Assembly (NCBI GenBank): GCA_030248295.1
Contig: JASANH010000499.1
Location: 1-64,000 of the forward strand
DNA from: Mesodorylaimus sp. YZB2_4
Lineage: Eukaryota > Nematoda > Enoplea > Dorylaimida > Dorylaimidae
Reading direction: 5' to 3'
DNA length: 64,000 nt
Under the pieces are notes generated by a model. It had not been told where the DNA came from. It worked only from the letters and a program-made list of their open reading frames with translations, and ran no database searches. Below are positions 10,809-21,661 of the stretch, piece by piece; positions within the stretch are counted from its first letter, which is position 1; each line of letters opens with the position of its first letter. The position numbers and the translations under genes are program-made.

Positions 10809-12241
10809 GCCCGACTTCCGATGCGAGTGGCATATGTCTGGATGATCAGGCCAGAGAAGATGAACTCGTTGGATTGATCTCCAACGTGCTGGCCGACAAT
10901 GACGGACTCGGTGAAGTGAGTTTGTTCTCTTGCACTCCCTTCTCGCTTCTAGCTGATCAACCTTGCTTTTCAGGTATCAAACCTCAAGTCTGCACTCGTT
11001 GTTGCGTCACGACGAGAACCCGAGCAGTCAAGCAGCGAATACAGACAAGAGTGAATCTGCGTACATGGCCAAACCAAACGATGAATCGAGCTCCAACTCT
11101 GCCGTCGACCATTGGGCGTCTCGGACGAAGTCGCAATCGTCGGTGTGACATCCAGTGATCTCGATCGTGACAACCTGTGTACGGCGTATCATGGCTTATA
11201 TTGATCATGGCCTTGTATGTGGTGGCTGTTGGGTTCCAAGGAGAAGGGTGGGTCATTGGAGCGACGAGATGACGATTCTGTGCCTCGAGAAGCATTTTAG
11301 CAAGCGAAATCATGTCGATGCCATGACATAGGTTATATGCAGTCACGAGTCATTCATGGTAGCGAGCGTCACAGGGCTCGCAGAATGGGGTGACTAAAGC
11401 GTACCATACCGTGATCTAGTGCAGTGTGGGATTGGTTGAGCAGTTGTTGTGCTCGTAAAGTTTTCTTTGGTGCTGCGCTATCGACTGTGAGCGTCCTTGA
11501 ATGGTATCGTTGTAAGTCCTCGTTTGTTCTCTTCGCTCCTTCTCTTTGGATTTCGCGCCGTATTTTCAAATCTCCCTTTCCTGAAAGGTACTATTCAAGT
11601 CCCTTCACGATGGGTGCTCTCGCGCATCCTTCCGAGTTCTTATTCGAGTGAAATGGAATTTATTCAAAACAATTTACATCGTTTCAGGGGTTTTATGGGG
11701 TGCTAAAATGATGCTATCACACATTTATGCTTATTTCACGCCCTGCTTTGTCTAGACGTGTCCGTACGATGATATAATTACGTATGATTTGCATGCCCAG
11801 GCAACTCATGCTCACTTCGATAAGTTCAAGTGCCTTGCATGGCCATGTGCCTGCGGAATCGTAAGACTATAAACCTGCATTCGCATAAGGTGATAGCTTG
11901 GATAAGCCGTCTCGCTCGTTCACGTTGATTCACGTTCATATCAACCCGATTAGGCCACTGGTGGGAATACTTTGGGGGTTATGACTCTGATGTTCCGTCA
12001 TCATCAGGCCGTGTTCACGACACCTGATCGCGAGTATAGTGCATAGTTGTCCCTCTTCTTTCCGCCCATCACCTTGCCTCTTCGAAATGCAGCCAAGGGA
12101 GCCCAGGCTAGTCATTTTCACACTACTGCTCAAAATATTGACTGACTCGGCCGTTTATCATAGTCCGCCCGATTTTGAGAGTGAAAGACCACATGTGGAA
12201 ATTCATGTGCCTCAATTGCCCGCTCGTGTGAATAGAAATGG
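10809..12241 (+). CDS. Candidate internal exons of an unidentified gene
   Basis: Three stretches look like linked exons. 10809-10915 follows 'actttcag' and ends at gtgagt; it encodes an acidic segment including LDDQAREDELVGLISNVLAD. 10974-11050 follows 'gcttttcag' and has a possible gtgaat donor. 12164-12241 follows 'atcatag', ends at gtaaga and encodes PDFESERPHVEIHVPQLPAR. Phases at the joins are compatible (0/0, then 2/2). I found no start exon, no end exon and no domain. An alternative frame of the second stretch runs to a stop at about 11148 and has a Ser/Asn-rich C-terminal look. Treat this as a lead, not a gene model. Confidence 0.3.
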
Positions 12242-12764
12242 GTAAGACATGAGATTCCGGGCTTTGATTGCTTGCAAGCTACAAGGTTTCTACTGACAAG
12301 TGCAACTTCTGTAACTGTCAGAAGCTGCATAAAACCCTGAAAAACCCAAAATGATAAACGATGCACAATGACAATAATTGCCCCTGCATTCCAATTTTGA
12401 TTGAAGCATAGTCTCAGACTTTCCACCTTCCCAACTTCGACCCCAACGTTTCAATCTGCAAGGTCATACACAAATCTCATATTAGCCTCAAATTTTGTAG
12501 TTTCTTTCTCAAACTGCACAATAGCTTGCCTATTCTTCACAAGCCGGTTTTAGCTTCTGGCTTCTTATTTCGACAAGATGACGAATCTCGTTTCGCCGAC
12601 GTTCGCCTTAGTTCGGCCAATTTGCAGTTGAGGAAATAATCGGTAGATAATCAATAATCGTGTACTCGGTGGGGGCTATAATTGGCATTAGCTAAGGGCC
12701 TCCCCACGTCCCAGTAGGTAGGGTCTCTCCTCTAGCAAGGGGCCCAGGGAGTAGACCATGGATC

Positions 12765-12830
12765 GGGTCGGGTATATTCGGGTCTGGTCAGGTCAGCTAA
12801 ATTTCGGGTCGGGTCGGGTCATTTTTTTGA
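12765..12830. repeat. CGGGT pentamer cluster 1
   Basis: Imperfect tandem copies of CGGGT (gggtcgggt, ttcgggtctggtc, ttcgggtcgggtcgggtc). Similar clusters lie at 10018-10075, 13815-13895 and, as ACCCG, near 18425-18442. Confidence 0.6.
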
Positions 12831-13814
12831 AGGATCGTGGCACACGAGGGTCAAAAATGAAGCAATTCTGCTAGTTTCTACTATTTGCAGTTACAAACAT
12901 TCTTTTCATAGCTGTCCAACTCCAGGATTTGCGGAATTTGCCTCATGCATTTGCATGCATGTAGAGCCCTGCATTACATCGTTTTAATTCTGCGTAACTT
13001 TTAAGAATGTCAGACAAATTGCAAGATGTGACAATGGGCGAATTTTCTGAGTAATTTCTGCGCCAGAAAAGGTCCATATCTCAGAGCTCCTATTAACAGT
13101 CTTAGCAATTCCGATAAATGAGTTGGGACTAGCCATAGTCTGAGGAGGACTTGATAATCTTTGATAACAGGTCGTTAGATTATATACAGTACAGTAACAT
13201 TTGATTCCTGAATGTGACAAGTAAAGTCTCGAGACCTGTCTGGGAAAGCCTGCAATTCAGTCTGAGCCCAAATCACCAATAATTTGCACTAAAAATTGTC
13301 CCCTCGACTACCATTCACGTTACCATTGCGAAACAGTTCGCTGTGTTCAAAAGTCTTAGCACCCTCCACTCCAATAGTAGCAAAGTTCTGACGAGCTCTA
13401 TGACTCGAGCACAATATTATGACTTTGTAAGCCAAAGCTTTTGTGAAGACTGGATGCATACTCTTGGGTGGGTTAATATCTATTTAGGTATTTCTATATT
13501 AAGCCAGTATAGTCTGTCTAATTGCAAAATTTATGCAAGGAAGTCAATATTATTTGGATTGATTGAAGCCTTGCTAAAGACTAGCAGACGGACTTTAGTC
13601 GCTCTTAGATCTACAAAGGTATTTTTCAAATAATTAGACTACTATAGTCGGAAATATGAAGGATGGAAGGTGTACTAGGGATAACAAAACAAGAAAATTC
13701 GGGTGCGTGTAATCAAAACACTTACATCACTTTTCACACAGTCACATTTACAGCAAAGTCACCGCAAGCTCTGAGGATTTGTGCAAGGTTTTTATCGCAA
13801 GGAACTTTGGCTGC

Positions 13815-13895
13815 TAGAGCGAATTCGGGTCAACCAGACCCGGAATTTCGGGTCATCGACTTTCGGGTCGGGTCGGGTTCACCCAACCTGATCCG
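13815..13895. repeat. CGGGT pentamer cluster 2
   Basis: Imperfect CGGGT tandem copies interspersed with inverted GACCCGG, so this short stretch can partly fold on itself. It lies about 1 kb downstream of cluster 1 in the same orientation. Confidence 0.6.
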
Positions 13896-14427
13896 GGGTC
13901 TACCCAGGAGTGTGCAGACCACACGCACTTTCTGGCGCGTGCTCGATCCTCCTCCATTCCTCAAGCTCTCTCCTTTTCGAGTGCCTTGATTTTTAGAATG
14001 TGGTAAAAAAGTAGGCATCATCATTTCGGTGCTGAATGTTTCAAAATCAAAAATCAAACAACATGCAACAAGAGTTCATTCGATTAAATCGAGAGACATT
14101 GAAATACAAAGAAACTGGAAAACAGAAGTCACAAAACTTTTACGTCTGCTATAGTCCTCCTGGATATTCTCTGTCGAGTGCGCTTAGGAACAGAATACCC
14201 GTTAGAGCAAACGAAAAGGAGACATCACGCCAACGCAAAGAGAGTTATTCTGCCTGAGAACGCAGAGATAACGTCTGCCATTATTCCAATTGTTCATAAA
14301 CCAGTTTTCACCTTCTTTTTCGTTCTCCATTATTCCATCGCTCGCAACTATGATAAGAGTATTTCTATAAGTTAGTACTGCGCAGTTGCCTTACCTTCTT
14401 TCGACGACCTGAAATAGTGTATAAAAA

Positions 14428-14631
14428 ATGAATGGCACCTTTGGCTGCGTATTTTTTGTTTTATTTTCGCTATATCTTTCTACGAACTGCGATTGTCCTG
14501 ATGATCTTGCAGATCAGAAAATATCCTGTCGCCCTGGAAAAGCTATTTCGAATTTAGAGTGGACTGGAAACCAAGGAAGCTGCAAAGAAATTAAAGTTCA
14601 GTGCCAAAATGCAACCAGTAGTTGTACAGAG
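14428..14631 (+). CDS. First exon of a candidate secreted Cys-rich protein (partial)
   Basis: The ATG at 14428 opens a 68-codon frame with a clear signal peptide (hydrophobic GCVFFVLFSLYLS, cleavage likely near residue 20). A mature segment with seven cysteines follows, and an Asn-Ala-Thr glycosylation site is present. The frame ends at a strong donor (GAG|gtgagt) in phase 0. 'gtataaaaaatg' immediately precedes the start. I could not place the next exon. The Cys-rich exons at 21.7-22.7 kb are in the right orientation, but the first begins in phase 2, so direct splicing is not possible unless another exon lies between. A family A MITE sits just inside the putative intron. Confidence 0.5.
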
Positions 14632-14689
14632 GTGAGTCTAGTTCAGTTGTCAGTGGATTTATTGGTTCACGGTTTTCGCGGGCACCGAA

Positions 14690-14880
14690 ACCTGGCCAGT
14701 GCAACCAAGCCTGCCAAGCGCAGGAGAGAATGGAACTTCGACTGGAGCAAGGCAAGTCTTGCGACTATAATTGCGGCTGAAACAACAACTCGAGGGGTTG
14801 ACTCATCCCTGCCAGGGGTGCGCGATAATTTCCTCCCAATCGCCACGACCCGCCAGGCTCAGGGTTATTCCACCTCGGGC
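14690..14880. mobile_element. MITE family A, copy 3 (diverged)
   Basis: This shares 'caaccaagcctgcca' at the left, 'caagtcttgcgactata' and 'ctgccaggggtgcgcg' inside, and 'cgccaggctcagggtta' at the right with the copies at 1161 and 2469. It is more diverged, and no target duplication is visible. Confidence 0.6.
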
Positions 14881-16844
14881 CAGGACAAATGACGACCAAG
14901 CTCCATAGACTAAGCCCCACTAGATTTCCAAGCGGTTTAACTTGTCGCATATCAGCAGTCATGATGGCACGAGTAAGCCATGAGATATCTCTGTTGTCTC
15001 CAGCCAGTTATCTGAAGCAACATCTGTCGGGGTACTGGCAGCAGAACCCAATCAAGGACCTCCCAGCTATGCAGTGCTCGAGGGCTAGTTTACCGAGTTT
15101 TTCATTTTGTTTTAGCGCTTGACGGTACTGGTTGAGTCACCCATGGTCTGATGCGCAAGGCCAACGAGGGGTACAGTTTTTGAAAAACGATCCTTGCTCC
15201 GGGTGTCTGCTTATCATTACTTCGGGATTGTGCAGGCTCTGTCTTCTGTATGTACAAAAGTAGAGGCAAAGGTATCCAAGCGGACCCAGAACCACTGCTC
15301 CACTGTCAGCTGACGTGGTGCTCATGTCGACCCGGCGTGTCTGTTCTGCTGTACTAGCTCTGGCTTCTCAGGGCTAGAGCCCTGATCTTTCAGAAGTCAC
15401 ATTGGCTTTAGTTTTCAGTCAGCTAGACTGGACTGGTTTGAGAGAGGGATCAAGTCAAGTCTTAATTACTCTTCTCTGAAAACAGCAAGGGGAGCAGCGT
15501 GGTGTTATTTGCGATAGGTACCACAGTTTTGAAGACCCAAGCAATTCCGTTGGTCTCAAAGACTATACGATCTTTCCTATCTTCCTGTTTGACATGTCTG
15601 ACACGATGACTGACAATGACTGCCTCAATAGGCACCGTCAAATAAACTCCATATACCCTTAGGGACAGCAGAAAACTTGAACTGGTGAGCATCTTGCTCC
15701 CATACTTTGTTAGCTTGCTTGACCCTATCATGGCTTAGATCGTTATCCGAAAGCATATTTTACCCATTGTTCAAGCAAGTGGGGGCAAGGTCAGGGGTAT
15801 GGTATACTTTTAAATATTCCTACTCCGGATGTGTAGAATATAGTTTCAGAAGAATAGTCGACGTCAGAATCTTCTTTTCTCGCTGCAACTGCTTGTGAGT
15901 CGCGAATTTTTTTCTCATCAAGTACTAACCTGTAAAATTGTATGAACTGTGCTCGTTCTGCGCCTCATAGCCATACTTTTGAGTGCTTTTCATAACAATA
16001 ACAAACATCAAACGGTCGAGCATGCTGTAAATCGGAGCACACAATGACGGGCAGGATGTCATGTGGCGAATGTCACGACTATTCGAAAGTGACATTTATC
16101 TGCATGTTTGTCAATACCACCAAGCATTTTCTCGACCTACCTTGAGTAAGCTACTTTCAATCAAGTCAAACACAACAACTTGCTGAGGATGCAATCTCTT
16201 GCACGCCTACATGCTCCTCTTTCTCGCGCGAAGAATGCGCCATGCGCCCCCTCCCCATATTTGGCATTTCTAAGCGACGATGGTATCATGATTTGCGACT
16301 TTCCGGTCTGCATTTACCTGTGGGAGGTTTTCTGTTTAAAAATGGATATAGAGTTACCATCATTGCTGGGCGTCGAAGTTTTCTTGCCATTTTTCTTCGT
16401 GACGTTTAGGTGAAAACATAAAAATCAATCAATGGTGTGCCTATGCGCCTATGAAAGTTTCGAATAGGGTGTTTTTCTGGCGAGTAAACCAGGAGGCGTT
16501 ATTGAACTATTAAGTTGAAAAAAGACTAGTTGCTCCAGTTTGGATGATTCTCGCGAACTTGACGAACAGGGCGTAAAGCCTAAGCTTGTGAGCGAAGAAT
16601 GGCTTTGACTGAACAGCTTTTAAGCAAAGTACTGCATGATTTTACAGACAGGACTCAGGACCATGTATCTAAAACCAATGTCCATTCTTGACAGGCAAGC
16701 CAATCTTTAAGTTGATCATAAAATTACAAAATACTCTAAAAATTCGAAGCATACAGTACCATATTCAAGGCTCTCCTCCGGAATACGTGTAGATACGTGG
16801 GGTGTTCTAAAAGTTCTTGCAACTGGCATATAAATGACAACGAA
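14881..16844. other. Repeat-derived intergenic or intronic DNA
   Basis: A short fragment of SINE family B (about 15125-15175, gagtcacccatggtctgatgcgcaaggccaacgaggg) is recognisable. I see no convincing exon. If 14428 and 21662 belong to one gene, this would be intron. Confidence 0.35.
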
Positions 16845-16990
16845 TCAGGCCAATACTTCACACTTTTCGACATAATCACCAGCTAAGTTATAAAATTTCT
16901 CCCATCTCTCTCGAAGCTCTTCCAGTAACTTTTTGACTTGCTCGAACCTCAAATTTGGAAGTTTCGGACATTTTTGAAAGTTGACCTGAT
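16845..16990 (-). pseudogene. C-terminal remnant of a mariner-like transposase
   Basis: On the minus strand the frame ending at the stop at 16845 reads VKKLLEELRERWEKFYNLAG followed by DYVEK. This is the style of mariner transposase C-termini (x-RW-x-KC-x-x-x-x-GDY). A stretch 'ttgcaagaacttttagaacacccc' just downstream looks like a mariner terminal region. No upstream catalytic part survives nearby. Family assignment is from this short motif only. Confidence 0.4.
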
Positions 16991-17290
16991 TCAAAGCTAG
17001 TTTTTTCCCGACTAACTCGACCTAGCCTTGTGCTGTTTTGCGCGTACACTTCCAAGATGTCAACGGCCATGTATATCAGATTTAAAGAGCAGCGATTTTA
17101 TATGCCAGCTGCTAGAACTTTTTGACTCCCCTCGTAATAGGTTCCGACTTGCAGGCCCACATGCGAGAACTGCACTAAATCAATACGGCACCTCACGATC
17201 AGGTGCTGAAGGATTTTATGGGGGTCTGGGCATGGAGTACAAGTGAAGGAGTGTACAATGTTTAGATGGGTTTGGTGGAATGGAGAGTCC

Positions 17291-17444
17291 AGAGGCTGTA
17301 TTCATGAACGCTCGCTGTAATTACGGTGAGGTGACCAGAAAGTCACCCTGAAAGTTTCATGAATGACAGAGTTTTGTCACCTTACTGAAAAACGGTTACC
17401 TCACCATAAAGCTCGCGAGGAAACGCTTCATGAAAACGGCCTCT
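17291..17444. repeat. Imperfect foldback element
   Basis: The left arm 17291-17336 (agaggctg...ttcatgaacg...ggtgaggtgacc) and right arm 17394-17444 (ggttacctcacc...cgcttcatga...cggcctct) are reverse complements with several mismatches, spaced by about 57 bases. Non-coding. Confidence 0.65.
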
Positions 17445-17449
17445 GATGG

Positions 17450-17740
17450 CGGGCGGTGGATAGCACGACAAGAATTACTCCCAGAGGCGCGGGTTCGAAT
17501 TTTGCTCTAGGCTCACGTCTTTGGTTATACTATACATTTTTAGTGCAACTCGCATGAGGCTTTTCCTATTCAAGGTTAAAGATGCCAAGTTTCGAAGAAG
17601 ACGCCGCGCTTGACCACTTGCATTTGACGACATGCGGTATGTTGCGGTGTTAAGAGTCTTGACAGTACTCAGTGATTAGGACACTGTTTTGAATATCACA
17701 GTCGCGGGTTCGAAACTCGCTCGAGGCTCGAGGTCTTGCA
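17450..17740 (+). repeat. Two tandem tRNA-like SINE heads
   Basis: Two B-box-like motifs, GGTTCGAATTT (about 17490) and GGTTCGAAACTC (about 17707), lie 215 bases apart. Each is followed by similar 'gctcnaggctc(g)aggtctt(g)' sequence and preceded by an A-box-like stretch. They look like two members of one tRNA-derived family, not working tRNA genes. Confidence 0.45.
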
Positions 17741-18614
17741 TATGATTTACAATACTTCTAAATGGTATGCTGGGCTTGATATAGTAATAGGCACTTTCAT
17801 GGTGATGACTAATCGTAATGATATGAGGGCGTGAAAAATAAGAAAAAAAAACAAAGATTGGCGGCGCAAAATGTTTCTGATGCTCAAATTTTACTTCGCG
17901 GTTTCAGCCCTTCCCCCCAAAGAGCAGGCACCAAATAGACCCGCCCCGAATTTGTTATAAGCAGCTGACATGAATAATGGCACTAATTATTATTGGTGCA
18001 GATTTGGTGTTTTCGAACAGAATAAATGGTTTCCACTGGCATACCTCTAAAGTTGCTTCTTCAAGTGATTTCTTCAAGGAATCAAGTGATTTCTACTCCT
18101 AGTAAGACCACTTAGCAAATTAAAGTCATGCACAGACAATGGTTTTCCCACCCATTAATCAGAGCTGCCAGAACTGTTAATGACAGCTTACTCAAAAATG
18201 CACCCCCACGCAGAAATAGCTCAGAAAATTTGGTCGCAGTCATACCTTGCAATTAACCTGCATGGCAATATTGGTAGTTATGCAGAATAAAAATGCTGGA
18301 ATGCAAGGCTTTTTGCATGCAAGCATTGAACAAATTCTGAAAAACCTGAATTTCAGGACAGATAGGAAAAAATTTTTGCATCTGTTGTATTTTTGACTCG
18401 TTCAGCCCAATCTTTTAAAAAATGACCCGACCCGACCCAACTTGGTGTCCCTAAGAGACATACAGTGAAAATGAGGAGGATACATTGCGGTATTTTATGA
18501 ACACCCGCATTAGAAGTAGGGACCTATACTGTAAATCAAGGGCCAAGAATGTGCCTGGCATGGCTGGGGCTTTCACAGAAATCTGTTTCGTGAATCCAAT
18601 TTTTAATATTAATC
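17741..18614. other. Intergenic, nothing but an ACCCG pentamer run
   Basis: I see no gene. A short ACCCG run (about 18425-18442) is the reverse complement of the CGGGT clusters further left. Confidence 0.35.
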
Positions 18615-18700
18615 GTATAAGCTCGGGTTGTGGCCTAGCGGGCGCCCATGCTGAATGCGCACTTACGGGGGAGGGTTCTAGTCCCGCCTGGGTACTCGAA
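18615..18700 (+). repeat. tRNA-like element family C, copy 1
   Basis: A-box-like TGTGGCCTAGCGGGCGCC, then 'atgcgcacttacgggggagggttctagtcccgcctgggt' with a B-box variant. A second copy lies in reverse orientation at 47055-47135 inside the nesprin gene. Arms do not close into a functional tRNA by eye. Confidence 0.5.
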
Positions 18701-20506
18701 ACGCATGTATGAATAAAGTATGACATGGGACATCAAATTTCCATAGCTTCTCATTGCGTCTATCCAGATGTGGCTTTTAGGCGTGTGATCTGCCATGCGG
18801 TCCTTACTTCACTTTGTGCGCACCTTTACTGTTGCACACTTTGTTTTTCTTCCATGCTATTAGTTTTATACTTTCACGCTATAATATGTTATTTTATACG
18901 AGACTGGTGCAGATATGAAAGCAAGAATTCCTGAGATTTTGAGACCTGGGCTACGTCAGCAATTTCAGTCATATTACCTGGAACCAACGGGTGTTTCCTG
19001 AAAGTCCGCACAAAGAAATTGACTGCGCAGATCACGAAGCCGTTCGTCACTACTTAAGACTACATGCACTAAAAGGTAGGCCTTGAAATTCTGCATCGGC
19101 AAGTTTCTTTTCTCGGTCTGTTTCATTTAGCTGTTTCTAGTAAAATGTCCTCAACTAACAAGTTGTAAGTTCAGTTGGAGATGAGGCGTGTGCAAGCTCT
19201 GTTCTCTGAAAATCTCGATCATGAGGTCATCATTCGCGATTCATAGAGCGGCGTTGGCTCAGTTGGTAGGCGTTGGTCCCGCATTGCTTGGGCCAGCAAG
19301 CCTGACCGGGAGGCCGCATTTCTGTTCGACTGTGGACGGCAGTTTAGTAAGCCCATTCTCAGCGCTTCTGAGCTAAAGATGTGCCGCGCCGTGCTACCTG
19401 CGATGTTTTACGAAGACGTAAGAAGGAATTACTAGCAGTTAGAAAGCTTGGATCGGGTTGTGGTTCGAACAGGCCCGCATACAGTAGAAGAAAATCTCGA
19501 ATCTCGGAAGCTCATTCGAATGGTATATCGTACTAACGGCGGGGCTTCAGCTGTGCGGATTTTTAGGAAACACCCTTTAGTAACAAGCACAGTACTTGAG
19601 TACCCATCCTTGAGCACTGACTATAACTGTGTTCTAGACATGCATTTGGCGTGACAAATGCGTAAACAAAGGCAGACGCAAGGTTGATTATGTTCGTGGA
19701 ATTCGTATCCTCTACGACCACTTTTCGAAAGATCAAAAGTGAGTAATATGCAGCATCTTCCGACCTTTTGAATTGACTGATGACTGCGAAGATTTATTAT
19801 CTAGATTTATGTTTCTTTGTTGCACCGTTGGCAAGGCATCGAGTGGATCGCATGAGTCACGCGAATCGCATGTATGTGATAGCGAATTGAAAAACATGGA
19901 TGGCAAACCAAGGCCGGACGATAATAGAGTGGTGATCAGACAGATCCAAGCCCAAGAGCAGTAAGTGTAATGAGCCGATCATCTAGCACGCTAGAATAAT
20001 TCAACCATGTCCAGACCCCATCGCATAAGCAGATCTTATTTATGCAGAGCATGCGCGGTGATAGGGAATATTTAAGTATCAAATATCTGTTAAAGTATCT
20101 TACAAGCGACTTTCAAAAAACTTGGAATCAGATCAGAATATTTAACCCTTTTAACGACTTTGCATGTTCAGCGCTAAAAGTGAGCTCCCTACACATCGAT
20201 CTAGCGCCATTTCACCCAGGAAGTACGAAACAGGGACTGCGAATCGAATTTGCTTGCCTTGGTTTTAATACCAATGCTAAATTCATGTGCAGAAGTCCAA
20301 GGCGGGCATTCTTAGGGTGATTTCGTTCCTCTTTCCTCTTTCTTACAAAGCTGGAAGGTAAGGTCTGCAGAGTTCTGATCTTTGGCAGGCAGGCCATACA
20401 AGTCTTAATGTCAAGTGACTTTGAACAGCACAATAATCTGTGTTATGCGCATGGATTAACAAATGGAAACATGTGAAATCGTTGAAGCTAACAAGGGAAC
20501 ATCGCA
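18701..20506. other. Intergenic, one tRNA-like repeat
   Basis: At 19244-19345 a tRNA-like stretch (GGCGTTGGCTCAGTTGGTAGGCG, followed by a B-box-like TGTTCGACT) is the only element I recognise. Short open frames such as 19773-19964 have no family resemblance. Confidence 0.35.
19244..19345 (+). repeat. tRNA-like sequence
   Basis: A near-consensus A-box (TGGCTCAGTTGG) is followed by a degenerate B-box about 80 bases on. The spacing is too long and the stems too weak for a functional tRNA, so a tRNA-derived SINE is the likelier source. Confidence 0.4.
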
Positions 20507-20907
20507 AACCGTTAAGTCGAATTTTGGAAAACCAAAAATCGTAAAATGTTCCTGGGTGCAAAAGAAAGCTCTGTGCAAAATATTAGAGGCGTCTGGTCAG
20601 CAGTGGTCAGCCCATGAAGTACAGTGAAATTCTCAAATTCTGCTGGATTTTTTGGGTTTTTCAGGAAAAAAAACCAAATTTGAGTGGGAAGCTTAAACTC
20701 GAAACCCCGAAGCCGAAAACTTAGTTTGGAAAAAACTCTGCGTGTTTTTCTCAACGCCCAGCTTCGTTAGAACACAAAAATTCCGAACTTTAGACGCTGA
20801 CCACTGCTGACCAGTAAGCCAGACGTCTCTGATATTTTGCACAGAGCTTCCTCTTTGCACCTAGGAACATGTTGCAATTTTTGGTTTCTCAAAGTTCGAC
20901 TTCACGG
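20507..20907. repeat. 400 bp inverted-repeat element with ~105 bp arms
   Basis: The left arm 20507-20611 and right arm 20796-20907 are reverse complements with scattered mismatches. Both contain AAGCTCTGTGCAAAATAT and GTCAGCAGTGGTCAGC in the matching orientation. The spacer of about 185 bases is AT-rich and non-coding. This is a foldback or MITE-type element. Confidence 0.8.
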
Positions 20908-21029
20908 TTGGCGACCCTTGTAAGATGAAACGTAACATGCGAATGTTACGTCCTCCTACGATCCATACCATCTACTCAAGCGTTACCGTAACTGACTGGT
21001 AGTCAAAATGGGTCTGTTGCGGGGAACTC

Positions 21030-21400
21030 TATTCGAGGATGAATGAGGTGGTGCAACGTTTGGCGTTGCTCGGTGGCTAGTGGCTGCATTCGTCGAGGGT
21101 TCGATCCCCGATGACGGAGGTCGGCTTGCGAGCCATTAATTCGCGCTGACCTTGCACGCCAAGTCGTGAGTGACACGCCCAGTACCCTAGAGGTGCTCGG
21201 AGTTGAGGGACGGAAGCCAAACGAGGAGACAGTCTCAACAGTCGAACACCAACAAGGTGCAAATCTCAGCCGCAATCAACCAAGGACGTCGGTGTCCTGT
21301 CCACGATGCCTCCATCGGGTGTACTCATAGTGTAGATGCACAGAGGGACGCCTCTGCCCGCGCTGGTCCTCGCACAGCCTTGCTTGGAAGGCTTCATGCA
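21030..21400 (+). mobile_element. SINE family B, copy 3
   Basis: Opposite orientation to the copies at 8538, 9012 and 39305. The tRNA-like promoter reads on the plus strand: an A-box-like GGTGGCTAGTGGC near 21072 and a consensus B-box GGTTCGATCCC at 21098-21108. Downstream come the shared blocks 'gcaccttg...', 'actgtctcctcg' equivalents and 'gctggtcctcgcacagcc' in reverse complement. Confidence 0.75.
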
Positions 21401-21661
21401 AAAAGGGGATTGAGCACAAAAAATAAATACGAAAATGTCAGGTCGGAAAACCACGGCGCACAGAATAAGTTGGCGAAGGTAAAAAATGTTTGCTCTTTTC
21501 TTTCTCGTAATCAAAACACCAACATGAACAATTTCCTTGGACTGTCTTCCGCATGCTGATCAGGGAAACTAAGGCACTGCAGTGCAGACCAAACTGGTCT
21601 CCCAAAAGCAACTACTAGGGGGCGACTAACTAAATGAGTAACATTCACGGTACTCTAGAAA

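Larger units (their letters stand above)
12242..14427. other. Repeat-bearing intergenic stretch
   Basis: This holds two CGGGT pentamer clusters (about 12765-12830 and 13815-13895). An open frame at 14036-14257 (NMQQEFIRLNRETLKYK...) has coding-like composition but no splice context or family resemblance that I can defend. I see nothing else. Confidence 0.35.
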
